From Anaerolineaceae bacterium (GTDB lineage: Bacteria; Chloroflexota; Anaerolineae; Anaerolineales; Anaerolineaceae), in the NCBI GenBank assembly GCA_003524305.1, contig DQHW01000042.1, forward strand, positions 37,189-65,910: a stretch of 28,722 nt of DNA, in the 5' to 3' direction. Positions 15,736 through 22,632 of the stretch are shown piece after piece. The notes beneath the pieces are model-generated. The model was given only the letters and a program-made list of their open reading frames with translations, did no database searches and was not told the DNA's origin. The position numbers were made by a program, and so were the translations under genes. Within the stretch, counting starts at the first letter, position 1, and each line of letters begins with the position of its first letter.

Positions 15736-16002
15736 TCACTTTCTTTTTAAGTAATTGATCGCTTCTATATTGCCGGGGTCTATATCTAAAACTAAATTCG
15801 CATACCTGTGTGCATTTACTGGATCATCTCGACATTTTCGTAACAACATCGTTATATCGTTTTCAAGAGCAATGTTTGACGCTTTCTTTGTTACATCTTC
15901 AGACGTTTTCTGATATTGTGTATTGCAATATTGACAAACCCTATACTCGCCCCTATCAACAAACTCTCCACCGCCACATCTTCCACAAATCATAATTTTC
16001 AT
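15736..16002 (-). CDS. Zinc-ribbon/helical-repeat small protein
   Basis: An 88-residue protein with an N-terminal four-Cys zinc ribbon (CGRC at 6-9 and CQYC at 23-26) and a C-terminal helical part. The last helices (DPVNAHRYANLVLDIDPGNIEAINYL) read like one TPR-like hairpin. Similar zinc-ribbon-plus-helix units precede YbjQ domains in other proteins, so this gene and the next may be the split form of one multidomain protein. Function unknown. The ATG at 16002 lacks a clear ribosome binding site. First gene of the two-gene unit between DTE-9 and DTE-10. Confidence 0.7.
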   Translation of the reverse strand: MKIMICGRCGGGEFVDRGEYRVCQYCNTQYQKTSEDVTKKASNIALENDITMLLRKCRDDPVNAHRYANLVLDIDPGNIEAINYLKRK

Positions 16003-16200
16003 TTGATGGCTCGTCTCAATAAAACTCTTGACTAGTTAAATAGCTTCGGATAATAAATCTTGCTTGTGTCTTTCATTTTACATTATCATGATTCCCATTT
16101 CGTATATCTCTTTCTGCCCCATTCACTGTTTTTCAAACCAGCGAAACTGGCTAACTATTAATTATATGTTACTTTTATTGCAGCACATCGTAAAAATAAT

Positions 16201-16334
16201 CAAAACCGCCCTCTATCTCTGGAAGGCGGTTCCTGACAACGATTTTCTAATCACTCATTACGGAACTGATATCACCGGTCGGACCTTGTACCCGTATACG
16301 ATCATCCTCTTGGACTCGCTGTCTTCGCGTTTCT
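16201..16334 (-). repeat. DTE-10: DUF35-tail element, variant hairpin
   Basis: The hairpin differs from most copies: ACCGCC (16205-16210) with GGCGGT (16225-16230), followed leftward by TTTTG. The tail is open for 24 codons and reads REDSESKRMIVYGYKVRPVI and then S-V-P-stop (stop 16258-16260), clearly related to the DUF35 C-terminus. Confidence 0.75.
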
Positions 16335-16640
16335 AGTAACTTTACTATTCTCTTGATCTATATGTTATACTTATAATATAGAACATATTTTCTTATATGT
16401 ACTGCTCTTTAACAACTAAACACTCATGGTTGAAAGCCTAATTTCCACTAAAAAGATTCGTACATAAAAACAAAAAACGAATCTTTAAACAGACTTCAAC
16501 CGGCGCCCTGTTTTAGGCTGTTTTTGATCTCAAATTCAGTCCTTTTCAGCCTGTTCCGATTCGTTTTCTTTGCGCGAACTTTGCGCCCCTGAGCGGAGCG
16601 AATGGGGTTCCGATTTTTTCTGAAACAAAAACGAATAAAA
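16335..16640. other. Array interval without a recognisable gene
   Basis: This is the only interval between two DTE copies with no convincing gene. It holds a 10-bp perfect hairpin (16452-16486), AT-rich promoter-like sequence (16360-16400) and a GC-richer part with a GTTCCGATT direct repeat (near 16555 and 16610). A leftward frame of about 45 codons ending in KNSLKQGAG-stop exists but is highly basic, has no good start and is not called. Confidence 0.5.
16452..16486. repeat. Perfect 10-bp hairpin
   Basis: AAAGATTCGT (16452-16461) pairs with ACGAATCTTT (16477-16486), with a 15-nt A-rich loop. It lies in the gene-free interval and may belong to a small RNA or a mobile-element end. Confidence 0.45.
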
Positions 16641-16807
16641 AAGTGCCCTCCATCTGGAAGGCACTTGTGTTTCTCGGTTCTCGGTTCTCAGTTCTCGGTT
16701 TACGCCGCACTCATCACCGGTCTAAATTTATATTCGTAAACGATCATCCCCTTGCGCTCACCATCTTCGCGGATCTTGCGGGTCACAATTTCCACTCGCA
16801 TACTGAT
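16636..16807 (-). repeat. DTE-11: best-preserved DUF35-tail element
   Basis: The hairpin is AAGTGCC (16641-16647) with GGCACTT (16660-16666), with an A6 run on the left. Heptamers TTCTCGG, TTCTCGG, TTCTCAG, TTCTCGG fill the space to the tail. The tail is exactly 108 nt (16700-16807), as in the real gene, and is open: RVEIVTRKIREDGERKG then MIVYEYKFRPVMSAA-stop, four differences in about 30 residues. An ATG opens the frame 11 nt after the stop of the lipoprotein gene. Homology to the DUF35 gene ends at GAT (16805-16807), the same junction as DTE-3. Confidence 0.85.
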
Positions 16808-16815
16808 TCAGCCCT

Positions 16816-17361
16816 TCAATCTTTGATGCGGGGAATATCCATAGTTAAGTTCATCGAACTTCCACCACCTATATCGCACTGGAAAGAACCCACCATATGA
16901 TCTGAGTCAAACTCAACATCTTCATTGCTTATTTTAAATGAACCTGAATTACACCCTGTCATGTCAATGGCGCCACCGATTGACATGGCAAAACCACTGG
17001 CTGTTCCATCGCCGTACAATCCACACCGGTCTGTCTCATCAAGCTTACAGCCATCGAAATCATTAATGCAGGGACCGATTGATTTTATTTTAACTGCGCC
17101 ATTTTCATAGATCGTTGCTGAAACGCTTGCAGGTATTGTGCAGGTTGATTCTTGTCCATCGAGTACACTTACCTCGACATAAGTACCCTCTCCTTCATAA
17201 TCAAAGGCAATTAACGGATCATCCAAAGTTGAGGGCTCAGATTGTTTAGTAACTCCCGTCTCCTTTTGTTCATCCGTCAATCCAGGAATATTACATGCCA
17301 TCAAAATGATAAGAGTTATTAATAGATAAATAACTTTTCGCGTCCCGCGTGAAAATAACAT
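16816..17361 (-). CDS. Putative lipoprotein
   Basis: A 181-residue exported protein. It begins with basic residues, a hydrophobic stretch (11-22) and a lipobox-like LMAC with Cys23 as the likely lipidated residue. The mature part starts with a polar linker (24-45) and continues as a beta-rich, Gly/Ser-rich domain with paired cysteines (Cys near 74, 98, 105, 113, 136, 162). I recognise no family. The start is supported by AAGGAG 7 nt upstream of 17361. Its stop is 8 nt from the right end of DTE-11, and DTE-12 lies upstream; it is the unit nearest to the DUF35 gene. Confidence 0.7.
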   Translation of the reverse strand: MLFSRGTRKVIYLLITLIILMACNIPGLTDEQKETGVTKQSEPSTLDDPLIAFDYEGEGTYVEVSVLDGQESTCTIPASVSATIYENGAVKIKSIGPCINDFDGCKLDETDRCGLYGDGTASGFAMSIGGAIDMTGCNSGSFKISNEDVEFDSDHMVGSFQCDIGGGSSMNLTMDIPRIKD

Positions 17362-17480
17362 GGAAGTCTCCTTTTTGGTTTTTCACCTCGCAATATTCGC
17401 TATGATGATGAATCGATGGTAGAGTGCATTCGCTATTGAATACACTATTTATTATAGCCATCTCCTTCTTCAAAGCAACA

Positions 17481-17681
17481 AAAAAAGTACCCATCCTTCG
17501 GACAGGCACTTCCTAATCACTTCTCACTAATTACTAATTACTGAACTTGCATTACAGGCTGGAACTTATACCCGCAAGTACCCTCGATGGGTATACACAA
17601 TCAATGTAATTATGCAGCTCCCATAACTGGCCGAAACTTATACCCGCAAGTACCCTCGATGGGTATACACAATCAATGTAA
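17481..17681 (-). repeat. DTE-12: native 3' region of the DUF35 gene
   Basis: Downstream of the DUF35 stop come two further tail copies, heptamers (TAATTAC, TAATTAC, TTCTCAC, TAATCAC) and a hairpin AGTACC (17486-17491) with GGCACT (17505-17510), then a T7 run in the leftward transcript. The stem has one A-C mismatch. The tail next to the heptamers ends GYKFQPVMQVQ-stop; the middle one repeats KFRPVMGAA-stop. This copy is the probable ancestor or anchor of the dispersed family. Confidence 0.75.
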
Positions 17682-17718
17682 TTATGCAGCTCCCATAACT
17701 GGCCGAAATTTATACCCG
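17563..17718. repeat. 72-nt tandem repeat overlapping the DUF35 3' end
   Basis: The unit of 72 nt is present about 2.2 times; the first two copies (from 17563 and 17635) differ at almost no position, and the third runs into the DUF35 coding end and diverges after CCCG. Each unit has a palindromic core, TACCC-TCGAT-GGGTA. The near identity indicates recent duplication. Confidence 0.9.
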
Positions 17719-18086
17719 TATACAATCATCCCCTTACGCTCACCGTCTTCACGGATCTTGCGGGTCACCATTTCCACCGGCATGCCGATGGCAACTGGTT
17801 CTTCACCCAAATCGGTCAACTGCGCCGTCACCATGGGACCTTCTTCAAGCGCCACCACGGCTACTGTATAAGGTGCATTATGTTCAAAACCGGCAGGTGC
17901 ATCGCGCATCACGGTATAAGAATAAATCTTGCCTTTGCCGCTGAAGGCAAACTGGGTCTTGGCTTCACCACCGCATTCGGGGCATACATCCCGCGGGGGA
18001 AAGATCTTGGCGTCGCAATGCGGACAAACTTCGCCCATCAGGGCATATCTTTGTTGTTTTAAGCGCCAATGGCGTGGAATTTCCAT
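17682..18086 (-). CDS. DUF35 zinc-ribbon/OB-fold acyl-CoA-binding protein
   Basis: A 134-residue protein with a rubredoxin-like zinc ribbon (CPHC 21-24, CPEC 35-38) and an OB fold (about 48-125: GKIYSYTVM, YTVAVVALEEGPMVTAQL, GMPVEMVTRKI, GMIVYGYKFRPV). In archaea DUF35 proteins bridge thiolase and HMG-CoA synthase and channel acetoacetyl-CoA; its place right after both genes here fits that role. The start is supported by GGAG 7 nt upstream. It is the last gene of the mevalonate operon, separated from the thiolase-like gene by 188 nt that contain an inverted repeat. Its last 36 codons are the source sequence of the dispersed DTE family. Confidence 0.92.
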   Translation of the reverse strand: MEIPRHWRLKQQRYALMGEVCPHCDAKIFPPRDVCPECGGEAKTQFAFSGKGKIYSYTVMRDAPAGFEHNAPYTVAVVALEEGPMVTAQLTDLGEEPVAIGMPVEMVTRKIREDGERKGMIVYGYKFRPVMGAA

Positions 18087-18186
18087 TTTTAGTCTCCGTT
18101 ATCGTTCAATGTATTACTGTAGGTCAATATTATGCGTGATATCCTATCAAATGCTATCAACTTCCCTGCGGCTTTGCCGAATAGAT

Positions 18187-18262
18187 GAGAGCTGAGAACT
18201 GAGAGCCGTCCAAACCATTGCTTTTACGATTCTCTGTTCTCGGTTCTCAGTTCTCGATTAAC
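18187..18262. repeat. Inverted heptamer arrays between thiolase-like and DUF35 genes
   Basis: GAGAACTGAGAGCCG (18194-18208) and CGGTTCTCAGTTCTC (18241-18255) are complementary at 14 of 15 positions with a 32-nt loop. Both arms are made of heptamers (TTCTCAG/TTCTCGG type) as in DTE-11. The structure may attenuate or process the operon transcript, lowering or separating DUF35 expression. Confidence 0.6.
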
Positions 18263-18274
18263 ATTTCTCTACTT

Positions 18275-19441
18275 TCAGTTCTCGATCGTATCAAACACAT
18301 GCGCCACAGCCGTGGAGGCAGGTCCGCCAAGAGCCAGGGTCACGGCCAGACGAGCATCGGCTACCTGGTTCGCGCCGCAGACGCCGCGCAGTTGCATGGC
18401 CGCTTCAACCGCCTGGTAGACGCCCTTGGCGCCGATGGCGTTGCCGCGCGCCTTGCATCCGCCCATGGTCATGGCCGGGCGAATCGCAGTTGGGGCTAAC
18501 CCGCCATCACGAGCCAAAGCTGGAGCTTTTCCAGGGTCTGCGTATCCGCAGGCTTCGAGGGTCAACGCCGCATAAATGGAATAGGAATCATCCAGTTCGA
18601 GCACATCAGTGTAAATCGGCATGATCCCCGCCTGGGCACAGGCATTTTGCACCGCATCTTTGGCAGCAATGAAGGCAAGCGGATCCTTGCGGTCGTGCAG
18701 CGCCAAAGTATCTGTGGCGATGGCAGACCCCAGCATTCGCACCACCGGCTGCGGAAAGTCTTTGGGCAGCAGGTCGCGCCGGGTCAGAATCACGGCAGCC
18801 GCACCATCCGCATAAGGGGCAGCGTCAAACAGATTCAGCGGCGGATTGGTCATGCCAGACTTGCTGTAAGTTTCAAGTGAGACTGCCTTTCGAAAAAAGG
18901 CGTTAGGGTTGTTCACGCCGTTGGCGTGCGCCTGCACGGCGAAGCCGCCTAACGCATCCGCGGGTAAGTTGTGTTCATATAAATAGCGCTGCATCAACAA
19001 CCCGGCCTGGCCGGTTTCGCTCAAGCCCTGCATACCCTCGTAATCATAATCAAGCCCCAACGCCGCCGCCGTTTCAGATTCACTGTGCGCCATGTCGGTC
19101 CACTTTTCGACACCCAACACAGCAACAGTATCCACATACCCTGAGAGGATGGCAAGGTAACCCAGCCGTAGCGCTGCAGCACCTGACGCGCCTGAGGCTT
19201 CGGTGGTGAAAGCTTCAATCCCACCCAGGTCGGCATAATCGGTGAACAGTGCACCCAAATTTGCCTGATGCGACACCATGGATGAGAGCATATTGCCAAT
19301 ATACAGCGCCTGGGGTTTCAGCCCGCCGCTGTCTTTGATGGCAGCCCGCAGTGCACTCACGCCCATCTGACGCAAGCTAAGTTCGTAATGTTCTCCAACC
19401 GGGATCTGTCCGATCCCTGCGATAACCACGTCTGAATTCAT
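18275..19441 (-). CDS. Thiolase-like protein lacking catalytic residues
   Basis: A 388-residue protein of the archaeal/SCP2-type thiolase family, placed between HMG-CoA synthase and DUF35 as in the archaeal complex that makes HMG-CoA. Fold landmarks are clear: VVIAGIGQIPVG, GAAALRLGYLAILSGYVDT, FDAAPYADGAAAVILT, a C-terminal Gly-rich loop and VYQAVEAAMQLRG. Yet the nucleophile Cys expected in E-A-x-C-A-S-G is Gly84 (EASGASG), the His of the HDAF/NEAF-type motif is Asp284 (ELDDSYS), and the His of G-H-P is Asn334 (ARGNAIGAKG). It may be a non-catalytic scaffold or have another activity. It starts 6 nt after the HMG-CoA synthase stop. Fold certain, activity doubtful. Confidence 0.85.
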   Translation of the reverse strand: MNSDVVIAGIGQIPVGEHYELSLRQMGVSALRAAIKDSGGLKPQALYIGNMLSSMVSHQANLGALFTDYADLGGIEAFTTEASGASGAAALRLGYLAILSGYVDTVAVLGVEKWTDMAHSESETAAALGLDYDYEGMQGLSETGQAGLLMQRYLYEHNLPADALGGFAVQAHANGVNNPNAFFRKAVSLETYSKSGMTNPPLNLFDAAPYADGAAAVILTRRDLLPKDFPQPVVRMLGSAIATDTLALHDRKDPLAFIAAKDAVQNACAQAGIMPIYTDVLELDDSYSIYAALTLEACGYADPGKAPALARDGGLAPTAIRPAMTMGGCKARGNAIGAKGVYQAVEAAMQLRGVCGANQVADARLAVTLALGGPASTAVAHVFDTIEN

Positions 19442-19447
19442 CTCGGC

Positions 19448-20539
19448 CTAACCCATGTTAATCTTGTCGCGGAAGCGTGTATAAACTGCGTAGTCAACTG
19501 GTGTACGCCGGGCAATATAATCCGCGGTGGAAGGTGCCAACCCACGACGTTCAGTAATCTTTTCAGTCACCTCAAGTGAAAATGCGTCAGATCCTGCGCC
19601 AGAACCGTAAGACACCATCAAAATTTTGTCACCCGGTTTGGCGATATCCAATACGGCGGTCAACCCGATCAAAGAAGCGCCTGCGTAGGTGTTGCCAATC
19701 ACCGGTGCCAGTAATCCGGGTTTGATCTGCTCGAGAGTAAAACCCAGGTCAGCACCGGCTTTCATCGGGAACTTGGTGTTGGGTTGATGAAATACCACAT
19801 AGTCATAATCTGCAGGAGTTCTGCCTGATTGTTCCATCATAGTTCGGGCAGCAGTCTCGATGTGTTTGAAATATGCCGGTTCACCGGTAAAACGCTGACC
19901 ATGTTCTGGATATTTTTGTTCAGGCCGCCGCCAGAAATCAGGTGTGTCTGAAACATAAGAATAGGAGGCTTCAATCTTCGCCACGGATTCTTCAGCAGGA
20001 CCGATCACGTAAGCCGCGCCGCCGCTGGATGCCGTGTATTCCAGCGCATCACCCGGCTTGCCCTGGGCGGTATCCATGCCGATGGCCAATGCGTATTTGC
20101 CCATACCTGATCCCACTAGTGCGGTGGCTGCCACCATGGCTTCTGAACCTGCCTTGCAGGCAAACTCCCAGTCGCCTGACTGGATGTTATGCGAAGCGCC
20201 GATGGCTTCTGCCACAATTGTGCCCGAAGGTTTCACCGCATAAGGATGGGATTCTGATCCCACCCATACCGCACGTAATTCACAGGGGTCAATGCCTGCA
20301 CGCAGCATGGCATTGCGCGCTGCTTCAATCGACATGGTGATCACGTCTTCGTCCAGCCCGGCCACGGATTTTTCTTTTACCGGGCCGCTACCGCCGCCCA
20401 TCCATACGCGGGCTACTTCCGTGCCCGGCAGACGATAACGCGGAACATATGCACCGTAGCCGACGATGCCTGTCTTGCGGTCTGTTGTTAATAAAAGGCG
20501 ATCTGCATGCTTCGCATGCTCAGAAGCGTTATCTGTCAT
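19448..20539 (-). CDS. Hydroxymethylglutaryl-CoA synthase, archaeal type
   Basis: A 363-residue enzyme that condenses acetyl-CoA with acetoacetyl-CoA to HMG-CoA in the mevalonate pathway. Catalytic residues of the family are in place: Glu64 in KSVAGLDEDVITM, Cys128 in WEFACKAGSEA and His251 in VVFHQPNTKFP. The GSGAGSDAFSL motif near the C-terminus also fits. The frame is open to 20674, inside the HMG-CoA reductase gene; the ATG at 20539 is chosen since it lies 4 nt after the reductase stop with GGAG 11 nt upstream, the usual layout for translational coupling. It is tightly linked to the reductase and thiolase-like genes. Confidence 0.93.
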   Translation of the reverse strand: MTDNASEHAKHADRLLLTTDRKTGIVGYGAYVPRYRLPGTEVARVWMGGGSGPVKEKSVAGLDEDVITMSIEAARNAMLRAGIDPCELRAVWVGSESHPYAVKPSGTIVAEAIGASHNIQSGDWEFACKAGSEAMVAATALVGSGMGKYALAIGMDTAQGKPGDALEYTASSGGAAYVIGPAEESVAKIEASYSYVSDTPDFWRRPEQKYPEHGQRFTGEPAYFKHIETAARTMMEQSGRTPADYDYVVFHQPNTKFPMKAGADLGFTLEQIKPGLLAPVIGNTYAGASLIGLTAVLDIAKPGDKILMVSYGSGAGSDAFSLEVTEKITERRGLAPSTADYIARRTPVDYAVYTRFRDKINMG

Positions 20540-20543
20540 CAGC

Positions 20544-21824
20544 TTATTTTCTCCACTCTTTGAGAATTTCCTCCGCGCGCTCTGCGCGGATGGTCTTTTC
20601 AAGCACAAGTTGCTGTGCCAATTTTTCAATTTGATCACCCCGGGCGCCGGCTGCTGCAGCAATTTGCCTGGCATGCAAACTCATGTGTCCGCGTTGGATG
20701 CCCTCGGTGGCAAGCGCACGCAGCGCCGCCAGGTTTTGCGCCAGCCCGACCGAGACAATGATCTCTGCCAGTTCAGCACCGGTGGTAACCTTCATTAACT
20801 TAAGCGCGGCTTGTGCAGCGGGGTGCACACGCGTTGCGCCACCCACAATACCAACCGCCATGGGCATCTCAAGCAACCCGCACAGGTTGCCCTGCGCATC
20901 TTTTGACCAGGTGGAGAGGCTGGTGTATCTTCCGCTGCGGGCAGAGTAGGCATGCGCCCCAGCTTCCACGGCGCGCCAATCATTGCCGGTCGCCAGCACC
21001 ACGGCATCCACACCATTCATGATGCCCTTGTTGTGGGTCGCCGCGCGGTATGGGTCAGCCTCGGCAAAAGCGCAGGCTTCAAGTATGCCGTCGCGTACCT
21101 TCTCTGCTGAGTAACCTTCAAAAGCCAGTGCTTCAAGCGGAATCGTGCAGGCGGCACTAGCCAGCCTGCGATCTGCCAAATTAGAAAGGATGCGTAAATG
21201 CACCCTGCCGCCGCTAATTTCTGCCACCCGCGGAGCGATCCGCTCCAACGCGGTATTGATGGCATTGGCACCCATCGCATCCCTTACATCCAAAACCAGA
21301 TGCACCACCAGAAAAGGACCGATTGCAGATTGCTCAATCAAGCGCACCTGCAAGTCACGAGCACCACCGCCATAACGCACCAGCACCGGGTCAACCGCAC
21401 TGGCCATTTCCAAAAGTTCCGCGCGGTGGCCGTCCAACTTTGTGCTAGCCTCTTTCAAATCCGCAACATCCAGCACCTGTAACTGCCCGATCATTTCGGG
21501 TGCGGAAGCCGAAGCGGTAAATCCGCCGCCCTGGCGGGCAAGTTTGGCCATGAATGATGCCCCGGCTATTACTGAAGGTTCTTCTACAGCCATTGGCACC
21601 AGAACTTCACGGCCATTAACCAAGAAGTTGCGTGCAACGCCCAATGGCAGCCCAAAGACGCCCACCGCATTTTCGACCATGTGATCTGCCTGGTCCGCGC
21701 TTAACCCGCCGTTGCCGCTCAATACTTTCAATTCATCCAGCGGCACACCGCTTTCGCGGCTGAGTTGGGTTAACCTGTCAGTCAGGTTAAGCTCATAGAA
21801 TTTTTTATGCAAAACGTCAGACAT
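20544..21824 (-). CDS. mvaA: HMG-CoA reductase, class II
   Basis: A 426-residue soluble reductase that converts HMG-CoA to mevalonate with NAD(P)H, the committed step to isoprenoid precursors. It matches class II (Pseudomonas mevalonii-like) enzymes: ENAVGVFGLPLG (51-62), Glu in AVEEPSVIAG (81-82), DAMGAN (182-187), Lys266 in NKGIMNGVDAVVLATGND, Asp282, and the mobile His380 in RGHMSLH. No membrane segment. The start is supported by GGAG 5 nt upstream of 21824. First gene of the leftward operon mvaA, HMG-CoA synthase, thiolase-like, DUF35; the kinases and decarboxylase of the pathway are not in the window. GC content is higher than in the cassette region. Confidence 0.96.
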   Translation of the reverse strand: MSDVLHKKFYELNLTDRLTQLSRESGVPLDELKVLSGNGGLSADQADHMVENAVGVFGLPLGVARNFLVNGREVLVPMAVEEPSVIAGASFMAKLARQGGGFTASASAPEMIGQLQVLDVADLKEASTKLDGHRAELLEMASAVDPVLVRYGGGARDLQVRLIEQSAIGPFLVVHLVLDVRDAMGANAINTALERIAPRVAEISGGRVHLRILSNLADRRLASAACTIPLEALAFEGYSAEKVRDGILEACAFAEADPYRAATHNKGIMNGVDAVVLATGNDWRAVEAGAHAYSARSGRYTSLSTWSKDAQGNLCGLLEMPMAVGIVGGATRVHPAAQAALKLMKVTTGAELAEIIVSVGLAQNLAALRALATEGIQRGHMSLHARQIAAAAGARGDQIEKLAQQLVLEKTIRAERAEEILKEWRK

Positions 21825-21908
21825 AAGTTCTCCACTTAAGTAACACTGCTATCTTAATCAGGCAAACCTCGCAAAACCTATCAAGATTGCGGCGTGCTCA
21901 CAAGATTG

Positions 21909-21914
21909 TATAAT
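21909..21914 (+). promoter_or_regulatory. -10 box, candidate leaderless promoter
   Basis: TATAAT ends 6 nt (TTAGAC) before the ATG at 21921. A TTGCGG about 16 nt further upstream may be the -35. There is no Shine-Dalgarno site before the ATG. Confidence 0.55.
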
Positions 21915-21920
21915 TTAGAC

Positions 21921-22520
21921 ATGAGCGCAACACATGACCTGGCGAAGGATTATGATTTTTACCCGCAATTGAGTATAAAAGGCACCCGACAGCCATCCTC
22001 GGATGCAATGCTGTGCAGTTGCATCCTAAAACTGCAGCAAGCCTTCGTGCCGCCGGTCTTACCTTTTGACTGGGTCGGCGCAGTGAAATACGAATTTAAA
22101 GATATCAAGCAACTTGGATTAACCTCTAAAGGGTCGATAATCCTTAATCCCCGGCACATCACAGAGTGGACGGTCGTTCACGAGCTCGCCCATGCCTGGG
22201 ATGCAGCTAATGACTGGTTGATCTCGGATATCATGCGCAAAGAAACACACAGCGGTTTCTTATGGCAATGGCTGCATTTGAGATTTAGAGAGCAAAAACT
22301 GTTCTGGTATTACGTCGGGTCTCCACCGGCGCCCTGCGGTATCGACAAGAACTTTAACGCCAAAGAGGATTTCGCCGAATCGGTGACCGCATACCTTTTC
22401 CCTGATGAGGCTCGCCGCAAGGCATCCAAACGCGGATACTCTTACGAGGTCAACGGTTTTATCCACTTTCACGATACACCCCGAGGCAATTTCATCCACA
22501 GCCTCTTTAGAAACGGATAA
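21921..22520 (+). CDS. Putative zinc-dependent protein with HExxH motif
   Basis: A 199-residue protein containing HELAH (87-91), the zinc-binding HExxH motif of metallopeptidases, and a plausible third ligand in EDFAESVTAYLFP (Glu149 or Glu153), the gluzincin-like spacing. There is no signal peptide and no membrane helix, so it is likely cytosolic. I recognise no named family. The frame is open from 21894, but the ATG at 21921 is preferred because of the -10 box 6 nt before it. It is divergent from mvaA and ends at a strong terminator. Substrate unknown; SprT-like or anti-phage metalloprotease-like roles are only possibilities. Confidence 0.6.
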   Translation: MSATHDLAKDYDFYPQLSIKGTRQPSSDAMLCSCILKLQQAFVPPVLPFDWVGAVKYEFKDIKQLGLTSKGSIILNPRHITEWTVVHELAHAWDAANDWLISDIMRKETHSGFLWQWLHLRFREQKLFWYYVGSPPAPCGIDKNFNAKEDFAESVTAYLFPDEARRKASKRGYSYEVNGFIHFHDTPRGNFIHSLFRNG

Positions 22521-22586
22521 GGAACTTAAAAAGTTTCCGCTTTCTGCTTTGTGAAATCGGAAACTTGCCCTAATTGACGATAAGGC

Positions 22587-22616
22587 AGACCCCCGCAGTT
22601 TGAACTGCGGGGGTCT
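22587..22616. terminator. Bidirectional intrinsic terminator
   Basis: AGACCCCCGCAGTT (22587-22600) pairs perfectly with AACTGCGGGGGTCT (22603-22616). It separates the rightward HExxH gene from the leftward Mrr-type gene, 17 nt from the stop of the latter, and serves both. Confidence 0.9.
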
Positions 22617-22632
22617 ATTTGAAAGACACGGT

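Noticed and set aside
16490..16635. Basic leftward frame ending KNSLKQGAG
   Set aside because: About 45 codons, no clear start or ribosome binding site, and strongly biased composition; mentioned only in the interval description.
3908..17681. DTE copies as integron attC sites
   Set aside because: The family has hairpins and a repeated position after each gene, but I find no convincing GTTRRRY/RYYYAAC core pair at the ends, and no tyrosine recombinase in the window.
17587..17871. Rightward ORF with repeated peptide MGIHNQCNYAAP
   Set aside because: It is the antisense reading of the 72-nt tandem repeat and the DUF35 3' end.
20449..20798. Rightward ORFs over the mevalonate operon
   Set aside because: High-GC shadow frames opposite genes with clear catalytic motifs.
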